Assembly: GCF_000176175.1 (NCBI RefSeq)
Contig: NZ_ACZP01000018.1
Coordinates: 124,001 to 188,000, forward strand
Reading direction: 5' to 3'
DNA: 64,000 nucleotides
Origin: Vibrio furnissii CIP 102972
Lineage (GTDB): Bacteria; Pseudomonadota; Gammaproteobacteria; Enterobacterales; Vibrionaceae
Shown: one piece after another, positions 17,751 to 25,353 of the stretch
Numbering within the stretch: position 1 is the stretch's first letter
Layout: each line of letters starts with the position of its first letter
Notes under the pieces: generated by a model
What the model saw: the letters and a program-made list of their open reading frames with translations, nothing else
What the model was told of the DNA's origin: nothing
Databases searched by the model: none
Made by a program: the position numbers and the translations under genes

Positions 17751-17787
17751 TCTTTTCTGAGCCGCAATAAATCAAAGTCTTCGTGTT

Positions 17788-18051
17788 TCATCTATCGCGC
17801 TTATGATTACCTTGGCGTTGACGCCACGGCAGAATGACAAACTTCATCCACAAATGCAGAAACAGCAACGTGTTAAACGCAAAACCGGCCACGATCAAAG
17901 CGATCGATTGGATGCTGCGTGGATCGTCTCGAAATGCAAAATACCACACCACCCAGCACACCACCGACAACGTGGTGAGTTGATCCATGCAGCGCTGACA
18001 GCGGCCAATTTTTTTCCAGAACCAGTTTTCGCGGCAATCATGACACGCCAT
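17788..18051 (-). CDS. DUF3624 small membrane protein
   Basis: This 87-residue protein has a four-cysteine N-terminus (MACHDCRENWFWKKIGRCQRCMDQ; two CxxC pairs) and two hydrophobic segments (about 27-42 and 49-68). It fits the Vibrio DUF3624 family, whose function is unknown. The cysteine pairs could bind zinc or iron. The ATG at 18051 is chosen because it begins at the conserved cysteine motif and has a GAGG ribosome site; an extension to 18114 is open but unsupported. It converges on argH(A) and follows the peroxiredoxin gene on the same strand. Confidence 0.75.
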   Translation of the reverse strand: MACHDCRENWFWKKIGRCQRCMDQLTTLSVVCWVVWYFAFRDDPRSIQSIALIVAGFAFNTLLFLHLWMKFVILPWRQRQGNHKRDR

Positions 18052-18174
18052 CGATTTTCGCCTCACAGGGATGATTGGATACGACACCGTTAGTATACGC
18101 AACCCAAACGCCAATGCGAACTCATCAATAGAGCGACGAAAAAAAGCCCCTGAATAGGGGCTATCGGCATGAAA

Positions 18175-18909
18175 TTAGCGGTTGAGCAAGTGCGCTTCTA
18201 ACTCTTCACTGCCACCAATGTGGCGTCCTCCGATGAAAACTTGTGGCACTGTGGTGCGGCCGGTAATGGCACGTAGGCTGACGCTAGTGGCATCTTTGCC
18301 CAGAATCACTTCTTCGTATTGCAGGCCAGCATCAATCAGGTTCTGCTTGGCTTTGGCACAGAATGGGCAACCGGGTTTGGTGAAGACGGTGATCGACTCT
18401 TGCGTCTTGTAGTCCGGGGCCAAGTAATTCAGCATGGTATCCGCGTCTGACACTTTGAATGGGTCGCCGGGCTCATTGGGTTCGATGAACATTTTCTCGA
18501 TGATGCCATCTTTGACCAGCATGCTGTAGCGCCATGAACGTTTGCCAAACCCGAGCTCTTTTTTATCAACCAGCAAGCCCATGCCATCGGTAAACTCGCC
18601 ATTGCCATCAGGAATGAACTGAATGTGTTCTGCTTCCTGATCGTGTTTCCATGCATTCATCACGAAAGTGTCGTTGACGGACAAACACAGAATGCTATCG
18701 ACGCCGTGCTCCTTGAATACCGGAAACAGCTCGTTGTAGCGAGGCAGGTGGCTGGATGAACACGTGGGGGTGAAAGCGCCTGGTAGACTGAATACGATGA
18801 CGGTTTTGCCCTTGAACAGTTCATCACTGGTCACGTTGACCCAAGCATCGCCTTGACGAATCGGAAACGTAACTTGTGGTACAGCTTGGCCTTCTTTTGA
18901 TGCAAACAT
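18175..18909 (-). CDS. Peroxiredoxin-glutaredoxin hybrid protein
   Basis: The 244-residue cytoplasmic enzyme joins a Prx5-type peroxiredoxin (about 1-165; peroxidatic C50 in PGAFTPTC) to a glutaredoxin domain (about 172-244; CPFC at 181-184, then TVPQVFIGG). Such hybrids reduce peroxides with glutathione without needing a separate glutaredoxin; the Haemophilus enzyme is the studied example. It is transcribed divergently from oxyR with a candidate OxyR site between, so control by peroxide through OxyR is expected. Confidence 0.95.
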   Translation of the reverse strand: MFASKEGQAVPQVTFPIRQGDAWVNVTSDELFKGKTVIVFSLPGAFTPTCSSSHLPRYNELFPVFKEHGVDSILCLSVNDTFVMNAWKHDQEAEHIQFIPDGNGEFTDGMGLLVDKKELGFGKRSWRYSMLVKDGIIEKMFIEPNEPGDPFKVSDADTMLNYLAPDYKTQESITVFTKPGCPFCAKAKQNLIDAGLQYEEVILGKDATSVSLRAITGRTTVPQVFIGGRHIGGSEELEAHLLNR

Positions 18910-19025
18910 GATTTTTCCTTATAAATTTGAGAAATTCAGTTCAAGGGGATGGGTGCGCCCCGTTAAGTTGTGCCTATTATTGAAGAAAAACTTTGATAGC
19001 TCTAATCGTTTGATGTTATGGTTTT

Positions 19026-19042
19026 GATAGGTGCATTCTATC
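19026..19042. promoter_or_regulatory. Candidate OxyR-binding element between prx-grx and oxyR
   Basis: GATAG-N7-CTATC, a perfect inverted repeat, matches 14 of 15 positions of one OxyR half-operator (ATAGNTNNNANCTAT). Another ATAGCT element lies upstream at about 18997. It sits 10 bases before the oxyR start, where binding would repress oxyR, and 117 bases upstream of the peroxiredoxin start. Confidence 0.5.
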
Positions 19043-19052
19043 GAGGTACAAA

Positions 19053-19949
19053 ATGAACATTCGAGATTTTGAATACTTGGTGGCCTTGGCTGAGCATAAA
19101 CATTTTCGTAAAGCCGCAGAGGCTTGCTTTGTCAGTCAACCTACCTTAAGTGGTCAAATTCGTAAGCTGGAAGACGAATTGGGAACAGTCCTTCTGGAGC
19201 GCAGCAGTCGCCGAGTTCTGTTCACGGATGCCGGATTGCAATTGGTGGATCAGGCCAAGCGGATTCTGAGTGAAGTCAAAACCTTCAAAGACATGGCGAG
19301 CGGCCAAAGTGGTGCCATGACAGGCCCGATGCATATCGGGTTTATTCCAACTTTGGGGCCGTATTTGCTGCCGCGCATTGTGCCGACGTTGAAAGAGCGC
19401 TTTCCCGAGCTGGAGCTTTACCTGCACGAAGCGCAAACGCATCAGCTGGTGCGTCAGTTGGAAGAGGGAAAACTCGATTGCTTGGTGTTGGCTTCGGTTG
19501 AAGAGACCGCGCCATTCAAAGAAATTGATATTTTCAACGAACCGATGAGCATCGCGGTGCCGTGTGGTCACGAATGGGCGGGGCGCAACGAAGTCGACAT
19601 GCTGGAGCTGAACGGAAAAACCGTGCTCGCGCTGGGCGATGGGCACTGCTTGCGTGATCAAGCCTTGGGGTTCTGTTTTGCGGCAGGCGCTAAAGATGAC
19701 GAACGTTTCAAAGCGACCAGCTTAGAGACGCTGCGCAATATGGTGGCGGCGGGCGCTGGCATCACGCTGTTACCACAATTGTCGTTGCCGGGTGAAAAAG
19801 AGAAAGATGGCGTGTGTTACATCAAAGCGGTCAATCCGGTGCCGTCACGTCGTTTGGTGTTGGTCTACCGTCCCGGTTCGCCGCTGCGTCAACGATTTGA
19901 AAACCTCGCGGCATCCATGCAAAGTTGTTTGAGCGCGACACTGCATTAA
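19053..19949 (+). CDS. oxyR: Hydrogen peroxide-sensing LysR-type regulator OxyR
   Basis: OxyR activates peroxide-defence genes after an intramolecular disulfide forms. The 298-residue protein has the N-terminal LysR helix-turn-helix (NIRDFEYLVALAEHKHFRKAAEACFVSQPTLS as two segments) and, in the sensor domain, C199 and C208 in GDGHCLRDQALGFC, numbered exactly as the E. coli redox pair. It is divergent from the peroxiredoxin hybrid and is followed by a bidirectional terminator shared with mrcA. Confidence 0.97.
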   Translation: MNIRDFEYLVALAEHKHFRKAAEACFVSQPTLSGQIRKLEDELGTVLLERSSRRVLFTDAGLQLVDQAKRILSEVKTFKDMASGQSGAMTGPMHIGFIPTLGPYLLPRIVPTLKERFPELELYLHEAQTHQLVRQLEEGKLDCLVLASVEETAPFKEIDIFNEPMSIAVPCGHEWAGRNEVDMLELNGKTVLALGDGHCLRDQALGFCFAAGAKDDERFKATSLETLRNMVAAGAGITLLPQLSLPGEKEKDGVCYIKAVNPVPSRRLVLVYRPGSPLRQRFENLAASMQSCLSATLH

Positions 19950-19987
19950 GCGATAGGCGGGCGTCGCAATCAATAAAAACGAGCGAT

Positions 19988-20023
19988 AAAAAAAGAGGCT
20001 GAAGATTCTTCAGCCTCTTTTTT
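19988..20023. terminator. Bidirectional terminator between oxyR and mrcA
   Basis: A stem of about 16 bp (AAGAGGCTGAAG / CTTCAGCCTCTT with A and T runs) around an ATT loop. It can end both converging transcripts. Confidence 0.9.
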
Positions 20024-20034
20024 CGTCCTTGTCA

Positions 20035-22515
20035 TCAGAACAGCGATTCGTTGTCGTCGCTGGTGTAGATGCTGTTGGTGCTTGATTCCGTCATGTACTC
20101 TTTCGGTTCTGTGCCATTAACGAAGTATTCAAACATGGAGCTGGAATCCAACTTATTGGTCAGCAGGCCACTGTCGCGATCGATACGCACGCGCACGATG
20201 TTGTCGGGGATCGCTTGCTCTTGATACGGCACGCCATCTAACGCCAGACCCATAAATTCAATCCAAGCCGGTTGCGCTGTTTTGGCTCCTGCTTCAGCGC
20301 CGGAGACATCGTCTTCAATCGCTGGGTTCGGCGTGGTGCGACCGAGGTTGCGACTGTGTTCGTCAAAGCCGACCCAAGCGGTGGCCACAATGCCCGGACC
20401 ATAACCGTTGTACCACGCATCTTTTGAATCGTTGGTGGTCCCGGTTTTACCGCCGATATCACGACGTTTCAACGCTTGCGCGCGCCAACCTGTGCCGTTC
20501 CAACCTGTGCCTTCACGCCAGTCACCGCCGCCCCAGATGTTGCTGTACATCATCTGACGCACCAAGAATGCGTTCTGTTCAGAAATCACTTTCGGGGCGT
20601 ATGGCGCATCGACATCTTGCTCTTCAATGCCATTGCTCAGCGTGGTGGTGCACTCGCTGTGGCATACCGCTTTCGGCGTTGCCGCAAATTCAGCGTCGCC
20701 GTAAGGCCCTTCCACTTTGCTGATGTAGAACGGTTCCACATAGTAACCGCCGTTGGCAAACACGGAATACCCTTGTGCCATTTTCACCGGCGTTAAACTG
20801 CCTGCACCCAGTGCAATGGTTTCGGAACGGGGCAGTTGGTTGAGGTTAAAGCCAAAACGAGTCAGGTACTGACGCGCATCGTCAAGGCCCACTTCACGCA
20901 GCACCCGTACCGCCATGACGTTTTTCGATTGTGCCAAACCAATGCGTACGCGGGTGGGGCCTGCGTAAGTTGGTGGTGAGTTCTTTGGACGCCACGCGGT
21001 GCCTTGGCTCTCATCCCATTGGTTGATGGGCGCGTCGTTGATCAGAGATGCCAGCGTTAGCCCTTTGTCCAATGCCGCCGAATAGATAAACGGTTTGATA
21101 CTCGAACCCACTTGGCGCACCGACTGGGTCGCACGGTTAAATTTGTTGTGGACGAAGTTGAAGCCACCCACCAGTGCCAGTACGGCGCCATTTTCTGGAT
21201 TCATCGCCACAAAGGCCGTTTGTGCATTCGGCACTTGGCTCAGTTTCCAGTGCTGTTCCTCTGCGCCGCTGTCGTGTAACTGACGTACCCACACTTGTTC
21301 GCCGACGGCCAAAATGTCCGCTGCTTTGTTAGGCACTGGCCCTTGACGTTCATCCGTAATGAAGCGACGTGCCCAGTTCATGTCATCCCAAGCGATGGTT
21401 TGCAGACCGGTATTTTTCACCCACACCTGGGCCGACTTGCTGTCAACCTTCATCACCACTGCTGGGAAGAGGTCGTTGTACGTCGGTTCATTGCGCAGGT
21501 GGTTGCTGATTTTCTCTTCATCCCAAGCGGCTTGACCCGATTTCCACAGCTCTTTTTCTGCGCCGCGGAAGCCGTGGCGTTCGTCGTAAGCCAGCAGGTT
21601 ATCGAGGGCTGCTTTGTTGGCCGCCCGTTGCAGTTTGGAATCAACCGTGGTGTAGACGTTCATGCCGGAGGTGTACGCATCTTCGCCGTAACGATCAATC
21701 ATCCAAGCGCGAGCGATCTCAGCCACGTAAGGCGCGCTGAGTTCAATTTCTGCGCCGTGGAAACGCGAGTCGAGTTGCTCGTTGCGCGCTTCATCATACT
21801 GTGCCTGCGTGATGTATTTTTCGTTGAGCATACGCAGCAGCACCACGTTTCGACGGTTCGTCGCACGCTCAACGGAATAGATCGGGTTCATGGTGGATGG
21901 GGCTTTTGGCAAGCCAGCAATCATCGCAATTTCACCCAAGGTTAGGTCTTTCACTTCTTTGCCGAAGTAGGCCTGAGCCGCAGCGCCAACCCCGTAAGAA
22001 CGGTAGCCGAGGTAAATTTTGTTGAGGTAGAGCTCAAGAATCTCGTCTTTGGTCAGCAGCTGTTCGATGTGAACGGCGATAAAAATCTCTTTGATTTTTC
22101 GCATGATCTTCTTCTCGTTTGAGAGGAAGAAGTTACGCGCAAGCTGTTGCGTGATGGTACTGGCGCCTTGCGACGCACTGCCAGAAGCTAACACGGCAAA
22201 TGCAGCGCGCGTGATACCGATGGGGTCAAAACCATAATGTTCGTAAAAACGGGAGTCTTCGGTTGCGATGACCGCTTCGAGCAGCTCTTTTGGCATTTCG
22301 TCGAGTTTCAGCGGAATACGACGTTTTTCCCCAAACTGAGCAATCAGTTTGCCGTCCTGACTAAAAACTTGCATTGGCGTTTGCAACTGCACGTCACGCA
22401 GTGTCGCCACATCTGGGAGATCAGACTTCACATAGAAGTAGAAGCCAAAGATTGTAGTGACTCCAAGAATAATGCAAATCAATGAAAATACTAATAAACG
22501 CTTTATGAACTTCAC
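20035..22515 (-). CDS. mrcA: Penicillin-binding protein 1A (MrcA/PonA)
   Basis: PBP1A is a bifunctional class A enzyme that polymerises and cross-links peptidoglycan at the periplasmic face. The 826-residue protein has an N-terminal transmembrane anchor (about 5-27), the glycosyltransferase domain (EDSRFYEHYGFD, then GASTITQQLARN and a KIKEIFIA segment), an OB-like insert, and the transpeptidase domain with SSIK (active serine), SKN and KTGT motifs. Length fits the gammaproteobacterial family. It is divergent from pilM, an arrangement conserved across Vibrio, Pseudomonas and relatives. Confidence 0.97.
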   Translation of the reverse strand: MKFIKRLLVFSLICIILGVTTIFGFYFYVKSDLPDVATLRDVQLQTPMQVFSQDGKLIAQFGEKRRIPLKLDEMPKELLEAVIATEDSRFYEHYGFDPIGITRAAFAVLASGSASQGASTITQQLARNFFLSNEKKIMRKIKEIFIAVHIEQLLTKDEILELYLNKIYLGYRSYGVGAAAQAYFGKEVKDLTLGEIAMIAGLPKAPSTMNPIYSVERATNRRNVVLLRMLNEKYITQAQYDEARNEQLDSRFHGAEIELSAPYVAEIARAWMIDRYGEDAYTSGMNVYTTVDSKLQRAANKAALDNLLAYDERHGFRGAEKELWKSGQAAWDEEKISNHLRNEPTYNDLFPAVVMKVDSKSAQVWVKNTGLQTIAWDDMNWARRFITDERQGPVPNKAADILAVGEQVWVRQLHDSGAEEQHWKLSQVPNAQTAFVAMNPENGAVLALVGGFNFVHNKFNRATQSVRQVGSSIKPFIYSAALDKGLTLASLINDAPINQWDESQGTAWRPKNSPPTYAGPTRVRIGLAQSKNVMAVRVLREVGLDDARQYLTRFGFNLNQLPRSETIALGAGSLTPVKMAQGYSVFANGGYYVEPFYISKVEGPYGDAEFAATPKAVCHSECTTTLSNGIEEQDVDAPYAPKVISEQNAFLVRQMMYSNIWGGGDWREGTGWNGTGWRAQALKRRDIGGKTGTTNDSKDAWYNGYGPGIVATAWVGFDEHSRNLGRTTPNPAIEDDVSGAEAGAKTAQPAWIEFMGLALDGVPYQEQAIPDNIVRVRIDRDSGLLTNKLDSSSMFEYFVNGTEPKEYMTESSTNSIYTSDDNESLF

Positions 22516-22659
22516 CGGAGAATCCCTGTTTAGTAGAGGCTGCCCTAATGCAAACCCCTGTACTCTAGACTAAAAACGCAGCACTTAAAAATGTCGCGTG
22601 ACTATTTTTCACATAAATAAATGTGCTGCCATTGCGTGTAGCCACCGGAGTACGTGGGC
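22516..22659. promoter_or_regulatory. Divergent mrcA / pilM promoter region
   Basis: A 144-base spacer. A 7-bp inverted repeat (GCAGCAC at 22578-22584, GTGCTGC at 22623-22629) flanks 38 bases. A GTGA/TCAC pair inside has 7 rather than 6 spacer bases and so is not called a CRP site. Confidence 0.4.
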
Positions 22660-23664
22660 ATGGGTAAATCATTAGTTACAGGTGTCGATATCGGCCACCA
22701 CAGTATTAAAGCGGTGGTTTTAAAACCGAAGGGCGAATCGTATTCGCTGGTCGGCTACCAAGAAATAGTCGTATCCGACGATATTTTCGCTGATAACCAC
22801 ACGCTGGATTATCAGAAAATTGTAAAGAAACTCAAAGAACTAAAAAAGGGATTACCGTTATTTAGTCGCAAAGTTGCGCTGGCTGTGCCGGATAATGCGG
22901 TAATAAGTAAGGTATTACAGATAGATAGCGATTTGGATGCCAGCGAACAAGAATTTGCTGTCTATCAGGCGTTTTCCCATCAATCGCCGTTTCCCATCGA
23001 TGATCTGAGTTTGGATTTCGTACCAAGCGGCGATAACCCCGCCGGGCGCAGCACCAATACCCTGTATCAAGTGTACGCCACGCGACGCGAAGTGGTCGAT
23101 AACCGGTTATCGGTGGCGAGCAAAGCGGGCTTTGAGCCGCTGCTGCTCGATGTGCAGGTGCATGGGTTGCTCCAGATTTGGCAATGGGTGAGTCGCGCGC
23201 AGCAGCGCGACGATTGGATGCTGGTGGACGTCGGGTTGACGCAAACCACGTTATGCATGGATTTCGCCGATAAAGCGCCCTTCTATAAAGACATTCCGCT
23301 GGGAACGCGTCAATGGCATGCCGACCCCACGCCCCATCCTGTGCCGCTGAGCGAGCCTCCGATGGCTGGAGTCAACGAGCTGGTTGAGCGAATTGCGCGC
23401 CAAGTGCAACTGCTGTTGTCCTTGCAGGGCCATCAAGCGCTGGGCGGAATTTGGCTGTCGGGTGGTGGGGCGACAACGGAAGGCCTCAGCGCGGCTTTGG
23501 CTGCGCGACTGAATCTGCCGTGTGAACTGTTTCATCCGCTGACGGGATTTGTGACGCGCCGCCGCATGCGAGCGCGTGTACCAGACGATCTGCAACGTTT
23601 TAGTACGGCGGCTGGCTTGGCGCTGCGCGGACTCAACTGGTTGGAGCGTGATCATGGTGCATGA
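22660..23664 (+). CDS. pilM: Type IV pilus inner-membrane platform protein PilM
   Basis: PilM is a cytoplasmic actin-like (FtsA-fold) protein that binds the N-terminus of PilN and links the pilus motor to the alignment complex. The 334-residue protein has the nucleotide-binding start VTGVDIGHHSIKAVVL and a second phosphate motif WLSGGGA near residue 270. I use the ATG at 22660, with GGAG 10 bases upstream; a GTG at 22654 would add two residues. It heads pilMNOPQ, whose genes overlap or nearly overlap. This is the MSHA-independent competence/chitin-regulated pilus assembly set in Vibrio. Confidence 0.93.
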   Translation: MGKSLVTGVDIGHHSIKAVVLKPKGESYSLVGYQEIVVSDDIFADNHTLDYQKIVKKLKELKKGLPLFSRKVALAVPDNAVISKVLQIDSDLDASEQEFAVYQAFSHQSPFPIDDLSLDFVPSGDNPAGRSTNTLYQVYATRREVVDNRLSVASKAGFEPLLLDVQVHGLLQIWQWVSRAQQRDDWMLVDVGLTQTTLCMDFADKAPFYKDIPLGTRQWHADPTPHPVPLSEPPMAGVNELVERIARQVQLLLSLQGHQALGGIWLSGGGATTEGLSAALAARLNLPCELFHPLTGFVTRRRMRARVPDDLQRFSTAAGLALRGLNWLERDHGA

Positions 23665-24244
23665 CATCAATTTAATGCCGTGGCGAGAAGCGCGGCGCGA
23701 AGCCCATAAACACCGTTTTGCCGGTCTGTGCGTGCTGGCGGTGCTGGCCGCGTTGGGACTGCAATGGGGCGCAGGAGCGTATATCGACCGTCAAACACAA
23801 GTGCAGCAACAACGGCTGGATTTTCTCAACCAACATATTCGTGACTTAGACAGCCAAATTGCGGCGCTGAAGGTGACCGAGCAAGAGCATAAGGCATTGT
23901 TGACCCGCTTGTCGGTGGTGGAGTCGTTGCAGCAGAAACGTAACAAGACCACGGAGTTCATGAACTTGATGCCTCAACTGATCCCGGAAGGCGTCTACGT
24001 CGACAAAATCAAAATGAACGGTCAGGAAATTGAGCTGAGTGGCATCAGCGACAGCACCGCGCGGCTGGCAACCATGCTCGATAATTTGGAGAAATCCGAC
24101 CAACTGTCTGAGGTCGGTATGCATTCGATTGTGGCGGGTAACCGTCGGTTTGGTAAGCAATTTCAGAGTTTTAAAGTGTCGTTCTTGTTCCACGCTTCAT
24201 CGCAGCAAGCGGTGAGTGCTGATACCGGAGGTGCCCATGGCTAA
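23654..24244 (+). CDS. pilN: Type IV pilus alignment protein PilN
   Basis: PilN is a bitopic inner-membrane protein that pairs with PilO and recruits PilM through its short cytoplasmic tail. The 196-residue protein starts with the conserved INLMPWREARR motif, followed by one transmembrane helix (about 26-44) and a coiled coil (about 50-90) before a periplasmic ferredoxin-like domain. The ATG at 23654 overlaps the end of pilM by 11 bases, and the INLxPWR motif starts four residues in, which fixes the start. Confidence 0.95.
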   Translation: MVHDINLMPWREARREAHKHRFAGLCVLAVLAALGLQWGAGAYIDRQTQVQQQRLDFLNQHIRDLDSQIAALKVTEQEHKALLTRLSVVESLQQKRNKTTEFMNLMPQLIPEGVYVDKIKMNGQEIELSGISDSTARLATMLDNLEKSDQLSEVGMHSIVAGNRRFGKQFQSFKVSFLFHASSQQAVSADTGGAHG

Positions 24245-24827
24245 CGTATACGATCTGGAACTGGACGAAATCAGCGAATGGCCGTTGGTGGCTCAATTGG
24301 TTGCCTTGGTGCTGCTGGTGTTGGTGTTGCAGGGCGCGGGATACTGGTTTTATTTGCAGCCTAAACAAGACACATTGGCCGCACACAAGCAGCAAGAGCA
24401 AACGCTGAAGTCGACGATTCGCATCAAAGCCAGCAAAGTCGCGACATTGCCGAAGCTCAAGATTCAGCTGGATGAACTGGCACAGCGGTACGACTTCCTG
24501 TTGCGTCAGCTGCCGGTGCAAAAAGAGCTCGCCAGCATGTTGGCGTCGGTGAACGAGTTGGGGCTCGACAACAGTCTGACCTTTACTCGCATCGACTGGG
24601 GAGAAAAGCAAAATCAACAATTTCTCTATCGGCTGCCGCTCAATATCGAATTGACCGGTAATTATCACGACATCGGCGATTTTTCTGAAGCGATCGCGCG
24701 TCTACCACGCATCATTAATTTTGACGACGTTGACTGGCAGCGCGTCAGCCAAGAGAGCAGCACGCTCCATTTCCGCGTTCGCGCCTATACCTATCAGTTC
24801 AAACCGGAGGTCAGTGATGAACAGTAA
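24237..24827 (+). CDS. pilO: Type IV pilus alignment protein PilO
   Basis: PilO forms a heterodimer with PilN in the inner membrane and contacts PilP. The 196-residue protein has a cytoplasmic lead, one transmembrane helix (about 22-41), a coiled coil and a periplasmic globular domain. GGAGGTGCCC before the ATG at 24237 and the 8-base overlap with pilN support this start over an open extension. Confidence 0.94.
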   Translation: MANVYDLELDEISEWPLVAQLVALVLLVLVLQGAGYWFYLQPKQDTLAAHKQQEQTLKSTIRIKASKVATLPKLKIQLDELAQRYDFLLRQLPVQKELASMLASVNELGLDNSLTFTRIDWGEKQNQQFLYRLPLNIELTGNYHDIGDFSEAIARLPRIINFDDVDWQRVSQESSTLHFRVRAYTYQFKPEVSDEQ

Positions 24828-25329
24828 ATGGTGCTGGTGTTTGCTCCTGACGCTGCTGGGCGGCTGCAAAGCCAATCAAGAGTCCTTGACGGATTACCTA
24901 GCGACGGTGGAACGGCAGGCTCAGCGCGATGTCGCGGTGCTGGCGCCTGTGGTGCAATTTGAGGTGTTTGCTTACACCCAGCAGCAGGGGCGCGAGCCGT
25001 TTGTACTGCCACAAGAAGCTTTAGTGCAAAACCAACCGGTGGTGAAAGCCAACTGTTGGCAACCGACAGCGCGGCACAAAAGTGGCGTGTTGGAGCGCTA
25101 CCCGCTCAGTCAATTGCACCTGAAAGGCGTGATGAGCAGTGGCGGTGCCGTTTCGGCGTTGGTGCAAACGCCGCAAGGTTCGGTCATGAAAATTAAAGCA
25201 GGACAGTACCTGGGATTAAACAACGGCCGGGTGACCCGCGTGGCAGACGATTATCTGCTGATCAAAGAGACCCTGCCGGATGGATTGGGATGTTGGAACC
25301 AACGCAACGTTAAATTGGCTTTGAAATAA
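24817..25329 (+). CDS. pilP: Type IV pilus lipoprotein PilP
   Basis: PilP is an inner-membrane lipoprotein that connects PilNO to the outer-membrane secretin PilQ. The 170-residue protein has a lipobox signal peptide (CLLLTLLGGC; the lipidated Cys is about residue 17) and a C-terminal beta domain with VMKIKAGQYLGLNNGRVTRV, the conserved PilP core. It overlaps pilO by 11 bases and an AACCGGAGG ribosome site precedes it. Confidence 0.95.
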   Translation: MNSKWCWCLLLTLLGGCKANQESLTDYLATVERQAQRDVAVLAPVVQFEVFAYTQQQGREPFVLPQEALVQNQPVVKANCWQPTARHKSGVLERYPLSQLHLKGVMSSGGAVSALVQTPQGSVMKIKAGQYLGLNNGRVTRVADDYLLIKETLPDGLGCWNQRNVKLALK

Positions 25330-25353
25330 AATTTTGAGTTTAGAGACATAACT

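Noticed and set aside
21295..21945. 216-codon plus-strand open frame inside mrcA
   Set aside because: Antisense to PBP1A with no domain match or ribosome site.
22607..22621. CRP-like GTGA/TCAC pair upstream of pilM
   Set aside because: The spacer is 7 bases instead of 6, so the two arms would not face the CRP dimer correctly.
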